Positions 8,911 through 17,271 of a DNA stretch of 64,000 nucleotides are shown one piece after another (the first letter of the stretch is position 1; each line of letters starts with the position of its first letter). The DNA lies in NCBI RefSeq assembly GCF_014932895.1, contig NZ_JACYOF010000012.1, forward strand, positions 262-64,261, written 5' to 3'. The stretch comes from Bacillus thuringiensis. GTDB taxonomy: Bacteria > Bacillota > Bacilli > Bacillales > Bacillaceae_G. The notes under the pieces were generated by a model that saw only the letters and a list, made by a program, of their open reading frames with translations, was not told the origin of the DNA and did not search any database. The translations under genes and the position numbers were made by a program.

Positions 8911-8974
8911 TAATCAAACGTTTGTTTAACTGTTTTTATGCATATGTAAGCCAACTAATCAAACGTTTGTTTAA
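8911..8974 (-). promoter_or_regulatory. Paired 19-bp palindromic operator-like motifs
   Basis: TAATCAAACGTTTGTTTAA occurs at 8911-8929 and again at 8956-8974, 45 bp apart (about four helical turns). Each contains a perfect CAAACGTTTG core and an almost perfect 18-bp palindrome. A third exact copy is at 21438. The spacing and position suggest a TetR-like or other dimeric regulator acting on the 47-aa peptide gene. Confidence 0.5.
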
Positions 8975-9006
8975 AAAGAAATACGCCTATATAAGGCGCA
9001 TTTTCA

Positions 9007-9258
9007 TCAATCACCGCCACCTCCACCACCATCGCAGCTGCCTCCGCTATCTCCACCGAAAGATCCTCCACAATCATGTGAACCTCCATGCGAGCTATCA
9101 TTATCAGATCCAGCAAAGAAAAATAATGGTGATGAGTTGTTAGATGAATTATGAATATTATTTTGTTTCGTAAGATTTACCTTCTTTTTGTTTGATCGAA
9201 CTGCTGTTACAATTATTCCAACTACAACAAATAATAGTATGAAAATAATAAATTCCAT
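9007..9258 (-). CDS. Small membrane protein with Gly/Ser/Cys/His-rich tail
   Basis: An 83-residue protein: one N-terminal membrane helix (residues 2-21), a basic stretch (RSNKKK), a short hydrophobic LFFFAG, and a tail of almost only G, S, D, H and C (two Cys, two His, ending GGGGGGD). It is the third gene of an operon, 13 bp after a thioredoxin-like gene, with AAGGGAGG as ribosome binding site. The composition suggests a flexible or metal-binding cell-surface tail, but I recognise no family. Confidence 0.65.
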   Translation of the reverse strand: MEFIIFILLFVVVGIIVTAVRSNKKKVNLTKQNNIHNSSNNSSPLFFFAGSDNDSSHGGSHDCGGSFGGDSGGSCDGGGGGGD

Positions 9259-9271
9259 ATAAAAACCTCCC

Positions 9272-9586
9272 TTAATCTTCGAATAATTGAATGGTTCTTT
9301 CTAGATTTTCAAGTGAAATAAAGCGTGATTCACGAAGAATTTCTTTTCCATTATAAAATAATAAAACTGTTGGTCCTGTAAATACTGCATATCGCCCTGC
9401 AATTTCTTGCATGTCTTGCAATAATATTTCTACTTTCTCTACGTAATCATAATTCTCTAATACACCATTTACTTTTCTTAGCATAACATCACAGACACCA
9501 CAATTTTCCGTTTTAATAAAGAGCAGTACTAATTGTTGTTCTTCAATATATGTTGCTAATTCTTCTATCGTTTCAAATGTATTCAT
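9272..9586 (-). CDS. Thioredoxin-like protein with CGVC active site
   Basis: A 104-residue thioredoxin fold with the redox motif TENCGVCDVM (Cys28-Gly-Val-Cys31 by my count) and the cis-proline loop FTGPTVLLFYNGKE. There is no signal peptide, so it should act in the cytoplasm as a thiol-disulfide oxidoreductase. It differs from classical TrxA by the CGVC instead of WCGPC motif. Middle gene of a tight three-gene operon (10 bp after the DUF1992 gene, 13 bp before a small membrane protein gene). Confidence 0.85.
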   Translation of the reverse strand: MNTFETIEELATYIEEQQLVLLFIKTENCGVCDVMLRKVNGVLENYDYVEKVEILLQDMQEIAGRYAVFTGPTVLLFYNGKEILRESRFISLENLERTIQLFED

Positions 9587-9596
9587 CTTATCCCTC

Positions 9597-9968
9597 TTAG
9601 CGTAATTTACGAAATACTTTACCTTGATACATGCGAAAGGCCGAACTATCTTTAATTTTCCTTTTTTCCATTACCTGCTGAAAACGGAGCGTTTTTGCTG
9701 TTAACTCTTCTTGTAATTTTTTTCTCTCTGCTTCATCATAACAGCATGCAATTAAGTCTTCTATTTTTAATATATCTTTTTGTAGTTCCATTTCTGGTGG
9801 AATCATGCCCGCATTTTTTAAAATTTTATAACTCATCCTTAACTCTGGAGGTACCATTGAAAGATCTTCTAATTGTAGTGGTTTTCCTTTTCCCGGAATA
9901 TGATCAAGGTCACCATTCCGTATTGCTTGTCGAATTTTTTCTTCAGCAATGTTTAAAAACACATCCAC
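9597..9968 (-). CDS. DUF1992 (DnaJ-homologue subfamily C member 28-like) protein
   Basis: A 123-residue protein with the conserved DUF1992 N-terminus: a helix AEEKIRQAIRNGDLDHIPGKGKPLQLED followed by PPELRMSYKILKNAGMIPPEMEL. The family is related to the C-terminal part of eukaryotic DNAJC28; no J domain is present and the function is unknown. First gene of the operon with the thioredoxin-like and Gly-rich membrane proteins; start preceded by GGGAGGGGACAGTGTGG. Confidence 0.85.
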   Translation of the reverse strand: MDVFLNIAEEKIRQAIRNGDLDHIPGKGKPLQLEDLSMVPPELRMSYKILKNAGMIPPEMELQKDILKIEDLIACCYDEAERKKLQEELTAKTLRFQQVMEKRKIKDSSAFRMYQGKVFRKLR

Positions 9969-10339
9969 ACTGTCCCCTCCCTTACATATTTTTACTATTA
10001 TTTTACATGAAATTTCACCATCTTGCTACGCCATTACAAGTTGACTTCATACAATTTTTTCTCAAATTTATTTATAATGAGCCATTTCCTTCCTCACCAA
10101 TCTTTCATTTTCATATTCAGTCTGTATTAAAGCCTTTTTGTATTGAGAAAGTCTTTCTTAATACAATAAAGCGTTTACACTAAATCTTACATTTGTTACG
10201 ATTTAATCACCCCATCTCCCTTGTATAGACTTCGTGATGTCTGATCATTTTTATCTAGACGTTTCATACGCCTAGATTCACTTTGATTTATTGGCAAATG
10301 CCTTTAAATATATCTTTTACCTTGAAAGGGGAAATGACT
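9969..10339 (+). promoter_or_regulatory. Intergenic control region of the chitinase gene
   Basis: A 371-bp gap between divergent genes. It holds a cre-like site at 10166-10179 (rc TGTAAACGCTTTAT, 12 of 14 to TGWAANCGNTNWCA) and an inverted repeat at 10253-10277 (ATCTAG-CGT / ACG-CTAGAT, one mismatch) about 65 bp before the start. I see no perfect -35/-10 pair. CcpA control of chitinase is plausible but unproven. Confidence 0.35.
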
Positions 10340-12358
10340 ATGAGGTCAAAAAAATTCACACCGCTATTGCTCTCTCTACTACTCTTCTTACCTCTTTTTC
10401 TCGCAAATTTTATTACTCCAAATCTCGCATCAGCAAATTCGCAGAAACAAAAAATTGTTGGGTACTTTCCTTCATGGGGCATTTACGGACGTAATTATCA
10501 AGTTGCAGACATTGATGCATCAAAGCTCACTCATTTAAACTATGCATTTGCTGATATTTGCTGGAATGGAAAACATGGAAATCCTTCTACACATCCTGAT
10601 AATCCAAATAAACAAACGTGGAACTGTAAAGAATCTGGTGTACCACTACAAAATAAAGAAATTCCTAATGGTACTCTCGTATTAGGTGAACCATGGGCTG
10701 ACGTCACAAAATCTTATCCGGGATCAGGTACAACTTGGGAAGATTGTGATAAATATGCCCGTTGTGGAAATTTCGGAGAATTAAAACGACTAAAAGCTAA
10801 ATATCCTCATTTAAAAACCATTATTTCCGTCGGAGGCTGGACTTGGTCTAACCGCTTTTCCGATATGGCAGCTGACGAAAAAACTAGAAAGGTATTCGCA
10901 GAATCCACAGTCGATTTCCTGCGTGAATACGAATTTGACGGCGTCGATTTAGACTGGGAATATCCAGGTGTTGAAACGATTCCTGGTGGTAGTTACCGTC
11001 CTGAAGATAAACAAAATTTCACTCTCCTTCTTCAAGACGTCCGAAATGCTTTAAATAAAGCAGGTGCTGAAGATGAAAAACAATATTTATTAACAATTGC
11101 TTCAGGTGCAAGTCAACGTTACGCTGATCATACAGAGCTAAAGAAAATCTCTCAAATACTCGATTGGATTAATATTATGACATATGATTTCCACGGTGGA
11201 TGGGAAGCTACTTCTAACCATAATGCAGCATTATATAAAGATCCGAATGATCCAACAGCTGATACGAAATTTTACGTAGATGGAGCTATCGAAGTTTATA
11301 AAAATGAAGGTGTACCAGCCGATAAACTCGTATTAGGCGTACCATTTTATGGACGTGGTTGGAAAAGTTGTGGAAAGGATAATAATGGGCAATATCAACC
11401 ATGCAAACCAGGTAGTGATGGCAAACTAGCATCTAAAGGCACTTGGGATGATTATTCTACTGGTGACACAGGCGTGTATGATTACGGTGATCTAGCAGCG
11501 AATTACGTAAACAAAAATGGTTTTGTACGCTATTGGAATGACACAGCTAAAGTACCTTATTTATACAATGCAACTACAGGCACATTTATTAGCTACGATG
11601 ACAATGAATCTATGAAATATAAAACAGATTATATAAAAACGAAAGGTTTAAGTGGAGCAATGTTTTGGGAACTTAGCGGTGACTGTCGCACAAGTCCAAA
11701 ATATAGCTGTAGTGGTCCAAAATTGCTTGATACGTTAGTAAACGAATTACTTGGTGGACCTATTAGTCAAAAAGATACTGAACCACCAACGAACGTAAAA
11801 AACATTGTGGTTACGAATAAAACCTCAAACTCAGTCCAATTAAGCTGGACTGCATCTACTGATAATGTGGGAGTTACTGAATATGAAGTTACTGCTGGAG
11901 AAGAGAAATGGAGTACAACATCAAATAGCATTACAATCAAAAACTTGAAACCTAATACGGAATACACATTTTCAGTAATTGCCAAAGATGCCGCTGGCAA
12001 TAAATCACAACCTACTGCTCTTACTGTCAAAACGGATGAAGTTAATACGACACCTCCTAGCGGAAATGGCAATGCTACATTTTCAGTCACTTCGAATTGG
12101 GGAAGCGGTTATAACTTCTCGATTGTAATCAAAAATAATGGCACGACTCCTATTAAAAACTGGAAATTAGAATTTGATTATAACGGCAATTTAACACAAG
12201 TTTGGGATTCTAAAATTAGTAGTAAAACAAATAATCATTATGTAATTATGAATGCAGGATGGAACGGTGGAATTCCTCCTGGTGGCTCCATTACAATAGG
12301 GGGTGCAGGGACAGGTAATCCTGCCGAACTTTTAAATGCCGTCATTAGCGAAAACTAA
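10340..12358 (+). CDS. Secreted chitinase: GH18 + fibronectin III + CBM2-type chitin-binding domain
   Basis: A 672-residue exoenzyme hydrolysing chitin. Signal peptide residues 1-32 (ends LASA before NSQ). GH18 catalytic domain about 35-450 with the signature FDGVDLDWEYPG; Glu207 is the acid/base. A fibronectin type III domain covers about 480-570 (DTEPPTNVKNIVVT to TVKTDE) and a C-terminal CBM2-like domain about 578-672 (SNWGSGYNFSIVIKNNGTTPIKNWKLEFDY, conserved Trp). Length and order match the about 674-residue B. cereus ChiCW/Chi74 type from memory. The ATG at 10340 is 8 nt from AAAGGGG; upstream in-frame starts have no ribosome binding site. Monocistronic with its own terminator. Confidence 0.95.
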   Translation: MRSKKFTPLLLSLLLFLPLFLANFITPNLASANSQKQKIVGYFPSWGIYGRNYQVADIDASKLTHLNYAFADICWNGKHGNPSTHPDNPNKQTWNCKESGVPLQNKEIPNGTLVLGEPWADVTKSYPGSGTTWEDCDKYARCGNFGELKRLKAKYPHLKTIISVGGWTWSNRFSDMAADEKTRKVFAESTVDFLREYEFDGVDLDWEYPGVETIPGGSYRPEDKQNFTLLLQDVRNALNKAGAEDEKQYLLTIASGASQRYADHTELKKISQILDWINIMTYDFHGGWEATSNHNAALYKDPNDPTADTKFYVDGAIEVYKNEGVPADKLVLGVPFYGRGWKSCGKDNNGQYQPCKPGSDGKLASKGTWDDYSTGDTGVYDYGDLAANYVNKNGFVRYWNDTAKVPYLYNATTGTFISYDDNESMKYKTDYIKTKGLSGAMFWELSGDCRTSPKYSCSGPKLLDTLVNELLGGPISQKDTEPPTNVKNIVVTNKTSNSVQLSWTASTDNVGVTEYEVTAGEEKWSTTSNSITIKNLKPNTEYTFSVIAKDAAGNKSQPTALTVKTDEVNTTPPSGNGNATFSVTSNWGSGYNFSIVIKNNGTTPIKNWKLEFDYNGNLTQVWDSKISSKTNNHYVIMNAGWNGGIPPGGSITIGGAGTGNPAELLNAVISEN

Positions 12359-12384
12359 AAGTAACATTCTTTAATTGTTTCACT

Positions 12385-12431
12385 AAAGTTTGAATTTAGG
12401 TTTGAATAATCTTTCCTAAATTCAAACTTTT
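12385..12431 (+). terminator. Chitinase terminator
   Basis: A 16-bp perfect stem (AAAGTTTGAATTTAGG with its complement) and a T-run, 27 bp after the stop. Confidence 0.85.
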
Positions 12432-12776
12432 AACTTTATGAAAAATTACAAATTGATATTACAATAACTTATTATAATCATATTTAGTTTCTAATATGAA
12501 GTTCGCGTGAAGTTCATCTGGATTTTACATGAATTTCCTTTAATTTCTATTGTCTTCCCATACTAATCACATTATCCTTTACATATAGGAATCATTTTTA
12601 TTCCATTTCAAGCTATCTATATATACAAAAAAAGATAGCTGCCTATTAGGGAAAGGCGTCTAGTATTATTATAAATATAAACATAATCGCAGAAAAAGCA
12701 CGCTTATAAGCGCACCATAAGAGTGCTTCTTCATACAATTCTCATGTAAGAGTTCTCGAAAATCATGTTAATCACA
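12432..12776. other. Gene-free stretch with one strong hairpin
   Basis: About 345 bp without a convincing ORF. A hairpin at 12696-12728 (AAGCAC-CTTAT / ATAAG-GTGCTT, 9-nt loop) and a smaller GCCT/AGGC hairpin near 12641-12657 are visible. A small RNA is possible but no promoter is clear. Confidence 0.3.
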
Positions 12777-12818
12777 AAGAAAAGGCATTAGCTTTTATGA
12801 GCTAATGCCTTTTCTTTA
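12777..12818. terminator. Bidirectional terminator, serves the ABC-F gene
   Basis: AAAGAAAAGGCATTAGC / GCTAATGCCTTTTCTTT hairpin with A and T flanks, overlapping the last codons of the ABC-F gene. Confidence 0.85.
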
Positions 12819-14360
12819 TTCATATTGTTCAGCGTTCCACTCTTCTATATTCCATACTTTCGTTATCCACGGCTCATAGAAAGAAAGCTCATGTGAGACA
12901 ATTAAAACAGTTCCTTTATATTGCTGTAACGCTTCCTGTAAAGCCTTCTTAGTTTCTACATCCAAATGATTAGTCGGTTCGTCTAAAATTAAAACATTGC
13001 TTTTCGTTACGATAAGTTCACATAAACGTACTTTCGTTTGTTCCCCACCGCTTAATAAACAAATAGGTTTTAATACGTGTTCTTCTTTCAATCCACACTT
13101 TGCTAACGCTTGACGTACTTCTTTCTTTTTCATATCTGGTCGTCCTGCCCAAACTTTCTCTAATGGCGTTATTTCTGAAGCGAACTCTTCCTGTGCAAAA
13201 TAAGCAGGATTTACTCGCTCTCCAACAGCAATTGAACCGCTTAGTGGTTTTATTTGCCCTAATAATGTTTTTAACATTGTCGTTTTTCCGATTCCATTAT
13301 GACCAACAATAGCGATTTTTTCTCCTTTTTTCACTTGAAAATTCAATTCTGGGAGTAACGCTTCACTATAACCTATTCTTAATTTTTCAACCTGTAATAT
13401 ACGACTCACTGGCTCAGCATAAACATTAAAATCAAAACGGGACCGAGGTACATTGTTAATCTTTTCAACCTTTTGCATTTTCTCCAATACTTTCTCTCGA
13501 CTTTTTGCTTGTTTTGCTTTTCGAATTTTATTTTTTTGAATAAAGGTTTCTAAATGCGCAATTTCTTTTTGTTGTTTCACATACGCCGCTTGTAATTGCT
13601 TCCTTTGTAGTTCATAATTCCGTACAAAAATACTATAACCACCTACGTAGCGCTTAACCTTCCGTTCTTCTAAATGATAAATAACATTCGTAATATTGTT
13701 CAAAAATACTTCGTCATGCGAAATGATAATATAAGCTTTTTCATACATTTTCAAATACGATTGCAACCATTCTATATGTGCTGTATCTAAATAGTTTGTT
13801 GGCTCATCTAGCAATAAAACATCAGCTTTTTCTAAAAGAAGCTTTCCAAGTAATAACTTTGTTCGTTGCCCTCCGCTTAACTTTGAAACATCTTTTTCCA
13901 AACCTATTTCAAACAAACCTAAACCGATTGCTACTTCTTCAATTTCTGTATGAATTTGATAGAAATTAGAGCTTTCCAATATAGTTTGTAATTCTCCATA
14001 CCTTACTAACAGTTTTTCTACTTCTCCTGCTCCAGCCATCTCTTCTGCAATTTTTAACATTTCACATTCAATCGCATACAAATTAGAAAATGCACTTTGC
14101 AAGTATCCTTCAATTGTTATCCCTTCTTGTAAATCTATATGCTGCTGTAAAAATCCAACCTTCACATGTGGAAACCATTCAATGTTCCCGTCATCATGTA
14201 TAAGTTCTCCTGTTAAAATCCTTAACAATGTTGATTTTCCAATTCCATTTTTCCCTACTAACCCAACATGCTCGCCCTTTAATAGTCGAAAGCATGCATT
14301 ATATAAGATGGTTTTCTCACCATACGAATGACTTAAATTTTCTACTGTTAATATACTCAT
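12816..14360 (-). CDS. ABC-F family ATPase (YfmM-like; candidate ribosome protection factor)
   Basis: A 514-residue soluble protein with two ABC ATPase domains and no membrane segment: Walker A GKNGIGKST (about 36-44) and GHNGIGKTT (about 353-361), signatures LSGGQRTK and LSGGEQTK, Walker B LLLDEPTNYLD and LILDEPTNHLD. The domains are joined by a charged coiled-coil linker (residues about 245-300), the element that reaches the peptidyl-transferase region in ABC-F factors. Members either resolve ribosome stalls or confer resistance to ribosome-targeting antibiotics. The upstream leader peptide and terminator argue for translation-dependent induction, so antibiotic resistance is the more attractive role, but the drug class cannot be predicted. 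Confidence 0.9.
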   Translation of the reverse strand: MSILTVENLSHSYGEKTILYNACFRLLKGEHVGLVGKNGIGKSTLLRILTGELIHDDGNIEWFPHVKVGFLQQHIDLQEGITIEGYLQSAFSNLYAIECEMLKIAEEMAGAGEVEKLLVRYGELQTILESSNFYQIHTEIEEVAIGLGLFEIGLEKDVSKLSGGQRTKLLLGKLLLEKADVLLLDEPTNYLDTAHIEWLQSYLKMYEKAYIIISHDEVFLNNITNVIYHLEERKVKRYVGGYSIFVRNYELQRKQLQAAYVKQQKEIAHLETFIQKNKIRKAKQAKSREKVLEKMQKVEKINNVPRSRFDFNVYAEPVSRILQVEKLRIGYSEALLPELNFQVKKGEKIAIVGHNGIGKTTMLKTLLGQIKPLSGSIAVGERVNPAYFAQEEFASEITPLEKVWAGRPDMKKKEVRQALAKCGLKEEHVLKPICLLSGGEQTKVRLCELIVTKSNVLILDEPTNHLDVETKKALQEALQQYKGTVLIVSHELSFYEPWITKVWNIEEWNAEQYE

Positions 14361-14439
14361 TTTTTTCTCTCCTTTACTTATAATTCATAAGCTAAATAGA
14401 GAGAACAACAGTATAAGGCCTTATTTAATTATACATATA

Positions 14440-14472
14440 AAAAATGGGTAAGGTGAATACACCTTACCCATT
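14440..14472 (-). terminator. Attenuator terminator in the ABC-F leader
   Basis: AATGGGTAAGGTG, 4-nt loop, CACCTTACCCATT and a T-run, 80 nt before the ABC-F start codon. Confidence 0.88.
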
Positions 14473-14559
14473 ACATATTATCGTAAAAAAGGATTAAGGT
14501 TCTTTACCTGCTGTCTTCAATTTAGCTTAATCTTTAAAAATGGGCAGACTTCTCCCGTC

Positions 14560-14598
14560 TTAAGCTAAAACCATTTGAAGAACAGTTGATAAAGTCAT
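14560..14598 (-). CDS. Leader peptide MTLSTVLQMVLA upstream of ABC-F gene
   Basis: A 12-codon ORF with AAAGGATAAA and GGAG just before the ATG. Its second half lies in the 5' arm of the leader's first stem, the arrangement seen in drug-sensing leader peptides of erm, vml and other ABC-F genes. Too short for family matching; supported by position and structure only. Confidence 0.6.
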   Translation of the reverse strand: MTLSTVLQMVLA

Positions 14599-14707
14599 TT
14601 TATCCTTTCACTCCTTTAACATCCATTATATTAAGAGTATAAACTACTCTGTTATATTCTATTCTCTATTTTTTCTTTTGTTCCTTCTCATTCTTTTCAT
14701 GTTCTAT

Positions 14708-14756
14708 AAAAAAAGCTCTTACCAGCAATTATCTTAAAATCTGGTAAGAGCTTTTT
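14708..14756 (-). terminator. Terminator of the thiamine-precursor transporter operon
   Basis: AAAGCTCTTACCAG / CTGGTAAGAGCTTTTT hairpin at the 3' end of the thiZ-like gene. Confidence 0.85.
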
Positions 14757-15506
14757 CTATTTTTTCATATAAGGCGCTAATACTCTTAAAATTTCTTCCT
14801 TATCCTTCTTTAATTCAATTGATGTTAACATATCCATCGTTCGCGGCCTAAGTAACTTCACTTGTACCTCTCCAACTATTGATGCTGGTCTTTGAGATAA
14901 AATAAATACGCGGTCAGAAAGCAAGATTGCCTCATCTAAGTCATGGGTAACCATAACGATTGTTTGCTTTTCTTGATGCCAAGAGTTTAAAAGCCAACTA
15001 TGTACTTCCATTTTTGTAAAGGCATCTAATTTTCCAAAAGGCTCATCAAGTAGCATAATTGGCTTCTCACATAGATATGTACGAAGAAAGCTAATCCTTT
15101 GGCGCATACCACCAGATAATGCATCAGGATAATGATCCGCATATTCATCTAACTCAAACTGCTTTAATGCTTCCATTCCTTCTGTTAACCTTTGTTTTTT
15201 AGGTTTCCCTTCAATCTCTAATGGAAGAACAATATTTTGTAAAGCCGATCGCCATGGTAATAATAAATCTTGTTGCGGCATATAGCTTACCACATCTTGT
15301 TTTTTCACATGTTCCTCGTTATAAAATACCTCTCCGCTCGTCGGCTCTTCAACACTCGCGATCATATTTAACAATGTGCTTTTCCCACAACCACTTGGAC
15401 CTACAAAAGAGACAAACTCTCCCTCCTGAATAGAGGCACTAATATTTTCTAATACATTCTTTCCATCGAAAGATTTCACAATATCTTTTATTTGTAATCC
15501 GCTCAT
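14757..15506 (-). CDS. thiZ: Thiamine-precursor (HMP/FAMP) ABC transporter ATPase
   Basis: A 249-residue ABC ATPase of the taurine/nitrate (NitT/TauT) family: Walker A GPSGCGKST, Q-loop MPQQDLLLP, signature LSGGMRQR, Walker B IMLLDEPFGKLD, and switch His in VTHDLDEA. It is the last gene of a four-gene operon behind a TPP riboswitch, overlapping the substrate-binding gene by 4 bp. This context identifies it as the ATPase of the ThiXYZ system that imports a thiamine pyrimidine precursor, not a nitrate or sulfonate system. Confidence 0.88.
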   Translation of the reverse strand: MSGLQIKDIVKSFDGKNVLENISASIQEGEFVSFVGPSGCGKSTLLNMIASVEEPTSGEVFYNEEHVKKQDVVSYMPQQDLLLPWRSALQNIVLPLEIEGKPKKQRLTEGMEALKQFELDEYADHYPDALSGGMRQRISFLRTYLCEKPIMLLDEPFGKLDAFTKMEVHSWLLNSWHQEKQTIVMVTHDLDEAILLSDRVFILSQRPASIVGEVQVKLLRPRTMDMLTSIELKKDKEEILRVLAPYMKK

Positions 15507-16501
15507 TTTTCACTTGGAAGGAATTCATTTGTAAAAGCATCTTTTACATCAATTTTCTTTTTAATAACTTTGTTGTCATATAAAAAATTCATGTAATTCG
15601 TCCAAACTTCTTCCTTCTGTACTCCCCACGCTTTTGCATCAGCTTGATACTTTGTACTTAACCACTTTTGACTTTCTTGTACTAATTCTTTATTTACATC
15701 TGGAACAGCTTTAATTAAAATATCAGCAGCTTCTTTCGGTTCTTTAATTGCAAAATTATAACCTTCTGTCGTTGCATTCATAAATTTTTTTACAAAGTCT
15801 TTATCTTGCTTCGTATGCTTCTCACTTGTAATAATAACTGGGCTATAGAAATCAAGCGCTGGATCTAGATCCTTCACCATAATTGTATTTAACTCTTTAC
15901 CTTGACGCTTCGCTTCAATGCCATCCCATCCATAATAAATCCATTCAAAGTCTGCATCACGACCGATTGATTTGAAGAAGTCTGTTTGTCCAAGAATAAT
16001 TTTTTCGACTTTATTAAAATCAGCTTGATGTTTCTCCATAATCGTTTTTAGCGTCGCTTCTTCTGCTGGTCCTCCCCAGCCGCCATAACGTTTACCCTCA
16101 AAATCTTTCGGTGACGTCATATTATCTTTTTTAAGCGATGCAAAGGCTGAAGTATTATGCTGAATAATCGCTCCTACAGACACAACTGGGATTCCTTCAA
16201 CACGAGCTAGTGTTACATTTTCCTGTGCACTTATTGCAAAGTCTGCTTTCCCAGAAGCAATCATCTGCTCTGCTGTTACATTGTCACCAGGCTGAATAAT
16301 TTCTACATCTAATCCTTGTTTTTTATAATAGTCCTTAGTCTTTGCTACATATAAACCGGTATGGTTCGTATTTGGAAACCAATCTAATACTACTTTTACT
16401 TTTTGATCTTTACTTGCACTTTCTTCTTTCTTCACTGGATTACACCCAGCCACACCTACCGCTAATAAGGCAGCTAACATAACTTTTAAACCTTTTTTCA
16501 T
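15503..16501 (-). CDS. thiY: Thiamine pyrimidine-precursor binding lipoprotein (NMT1/THI5-like)
   Basis: A 332-residue exported lipoprotein (lipobox LAVGVAGC at about residue 20) with an NMT1/THI5-like domain: VVLDWFPNTNHTGLYVAKTKDYY, then GWGGPAEEAT and YYGWDGIEAKRQGKEL. The WFPNTNHTG motif is characteristic of ThiY/HMP-precursor binding proteins. It should capture formylaminopyrimidine or hydroxymethylpyrimidine outside the membrane. Overlaps the permease gene by 4 bp and the ATPase gene by 4 bp, so translation is coupled. Confidence 0.9.
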   Translation of the reverse strand: MKKGLKVMLAALLAVGVAGCNPVKKEESASKDQKVKVVLDWFPNTNHTGLYVAKTKDYYKKQGLDVEIIQPGDNVTAEQMIASGKADFAISAQENVTLARVEGIPVVSVGAIIQHNTSAFASLKKDNMTSPKDFEGKRYGGWGGPAEEATLKTIMEKHQADFNKVEKIILGQTDFFKSIGRDADFEWIYYGWDGIEAKRQGKELNTIMVKDLDPALDFYSPVIITSEKHTKQDKDFVKKFMNATTEGYNFAIKEPKEAADILIKAVPDVNKELVQESQKWLSTKYQADAKAWGVQKEEVWTNYMNFLYDNKVIKKKIDVKDAFTNEFLPSEK

Positions 16502-17271
16502 TTTCTGCCGTCCTTTCTATATATCCATGGTGCTGTTATTCTTGCCATAAATTCCACGATAAAATACAAGCATAATGTCACCATGACGATAATTGCTGCA
16601 ACACCAAATACTCGGGCAGTTAAAAAGGATTTTGTAGCTCTTGTAAGCATAACCCCTAACCCTTCACTTGCACCGAGCCATTCTCCGATAATTGCCCCCA
16701 TTACGCTATATGTAACTGCAATTTTCAAACCTGAGAAAAAATATGGAAGCACTGCTGGAAACTTTACCTTCTGATAAACTTGCCATTTCGTTGCCTTCAT
16801 TGTTTGTAACAGTTTCAACATGTTTTTATCTACTGTTTGAAAACCTTCTAAAATGCTAAGAGCAATAGGGAAGAAACAAACGAGTATGACGACCATTACT
16901 TTTGGCAACATCCCATAACCAAACCAAATAATAAATAGCGGCGCAAGTACAACGATCGGAATCGTTTGCGAAATAACGAGCAATGGGTTTATTAAAATAC
17001 GAAATAAAGGTATAACGTCCATAATAATTGCAATGCTCGTCCCAAGTAAAATCGCAAAGAACAGTCCAATTATAACTTCCTGTAACGTTTGCATCGTATT
17101 TGGTAATAGTAAATCTTTCATTCCAATTAATTCTTGAACAATGGCAGAAGGCTTTGGTAAAATCCACGGTTCGATTTTAAATAATGAAACAGATCCTTCC
17201 CATATTGCAATGAGAAGGATAAGCCAAATGGTTGTAATTATTTTAGATTGCTTCTGGTTTTGCATATTCAT
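16498..17271 (-). CDS. thiX: Thiamine-precursor ABC transporter permease
   Basis: A BPD_transp_1 permease with about six membrane helices and the EAA loop ...LLQTMKATKWQVYQKVKFPAVLPYFFSGLKIA, as in the NitT/TauT family. The ATG at 17271 (MNMQNQKQ) is preferred because GGAAG lies 7 nt before it; the longer frame to 17295 also exists. Either start overlaps the upstream thiamine-binding gene, so the two are probably translationally coupled. 257 residues with the chosen start. Confidence 0.87.
   Translation of the reverse strand: MNMQNQKQSKIITTIWLILLIAIWEGSVSLFKIEPWILPKPSAIVQELIGMKDLLLPNTMQTLQEVIIGLFFAILLGTSIAIIMDVIPLFRILINPLLVISQTIPIVVLAPLFIIWFGYGMLPKVMVVILVCFFPIALSILEGFQTVDKNMLKLLQTMKATKWQVYQKVKFPAVLPYFFSGLKIAVTYSVMGAIIGEWLGASEGLGVMLTRATKSFLTARVFGVAAIIVMVTLCLYFIVEFMARITAPWIYRKDGRK

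Larger units (their letters stand above)
14440..14640 (-). promoter_or_regulatory. Translation-dependent attenuator of the ABC-F gene
   Basis: Minus-strand order: promoter-like TATAAT (about 14626-14621), SD, a 12-codon ORF (14598-14560), a stem formed by 14580-14560 with 14530-14515 (TTTAGCTTAA / TTAAGCTAAA plus CTTCAA / TTGAAG), an ACCTTAATCC segment able to pair with the left arm of the terminator, and a perfect terminator (14472-14440, GGGTAAGGTG / CACCTTACCC, then six T). The 5' arm of the first stem is codons 7-13 of the ORF, so a ribosome stalled there would refold the leader. Confidence 0.72.
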
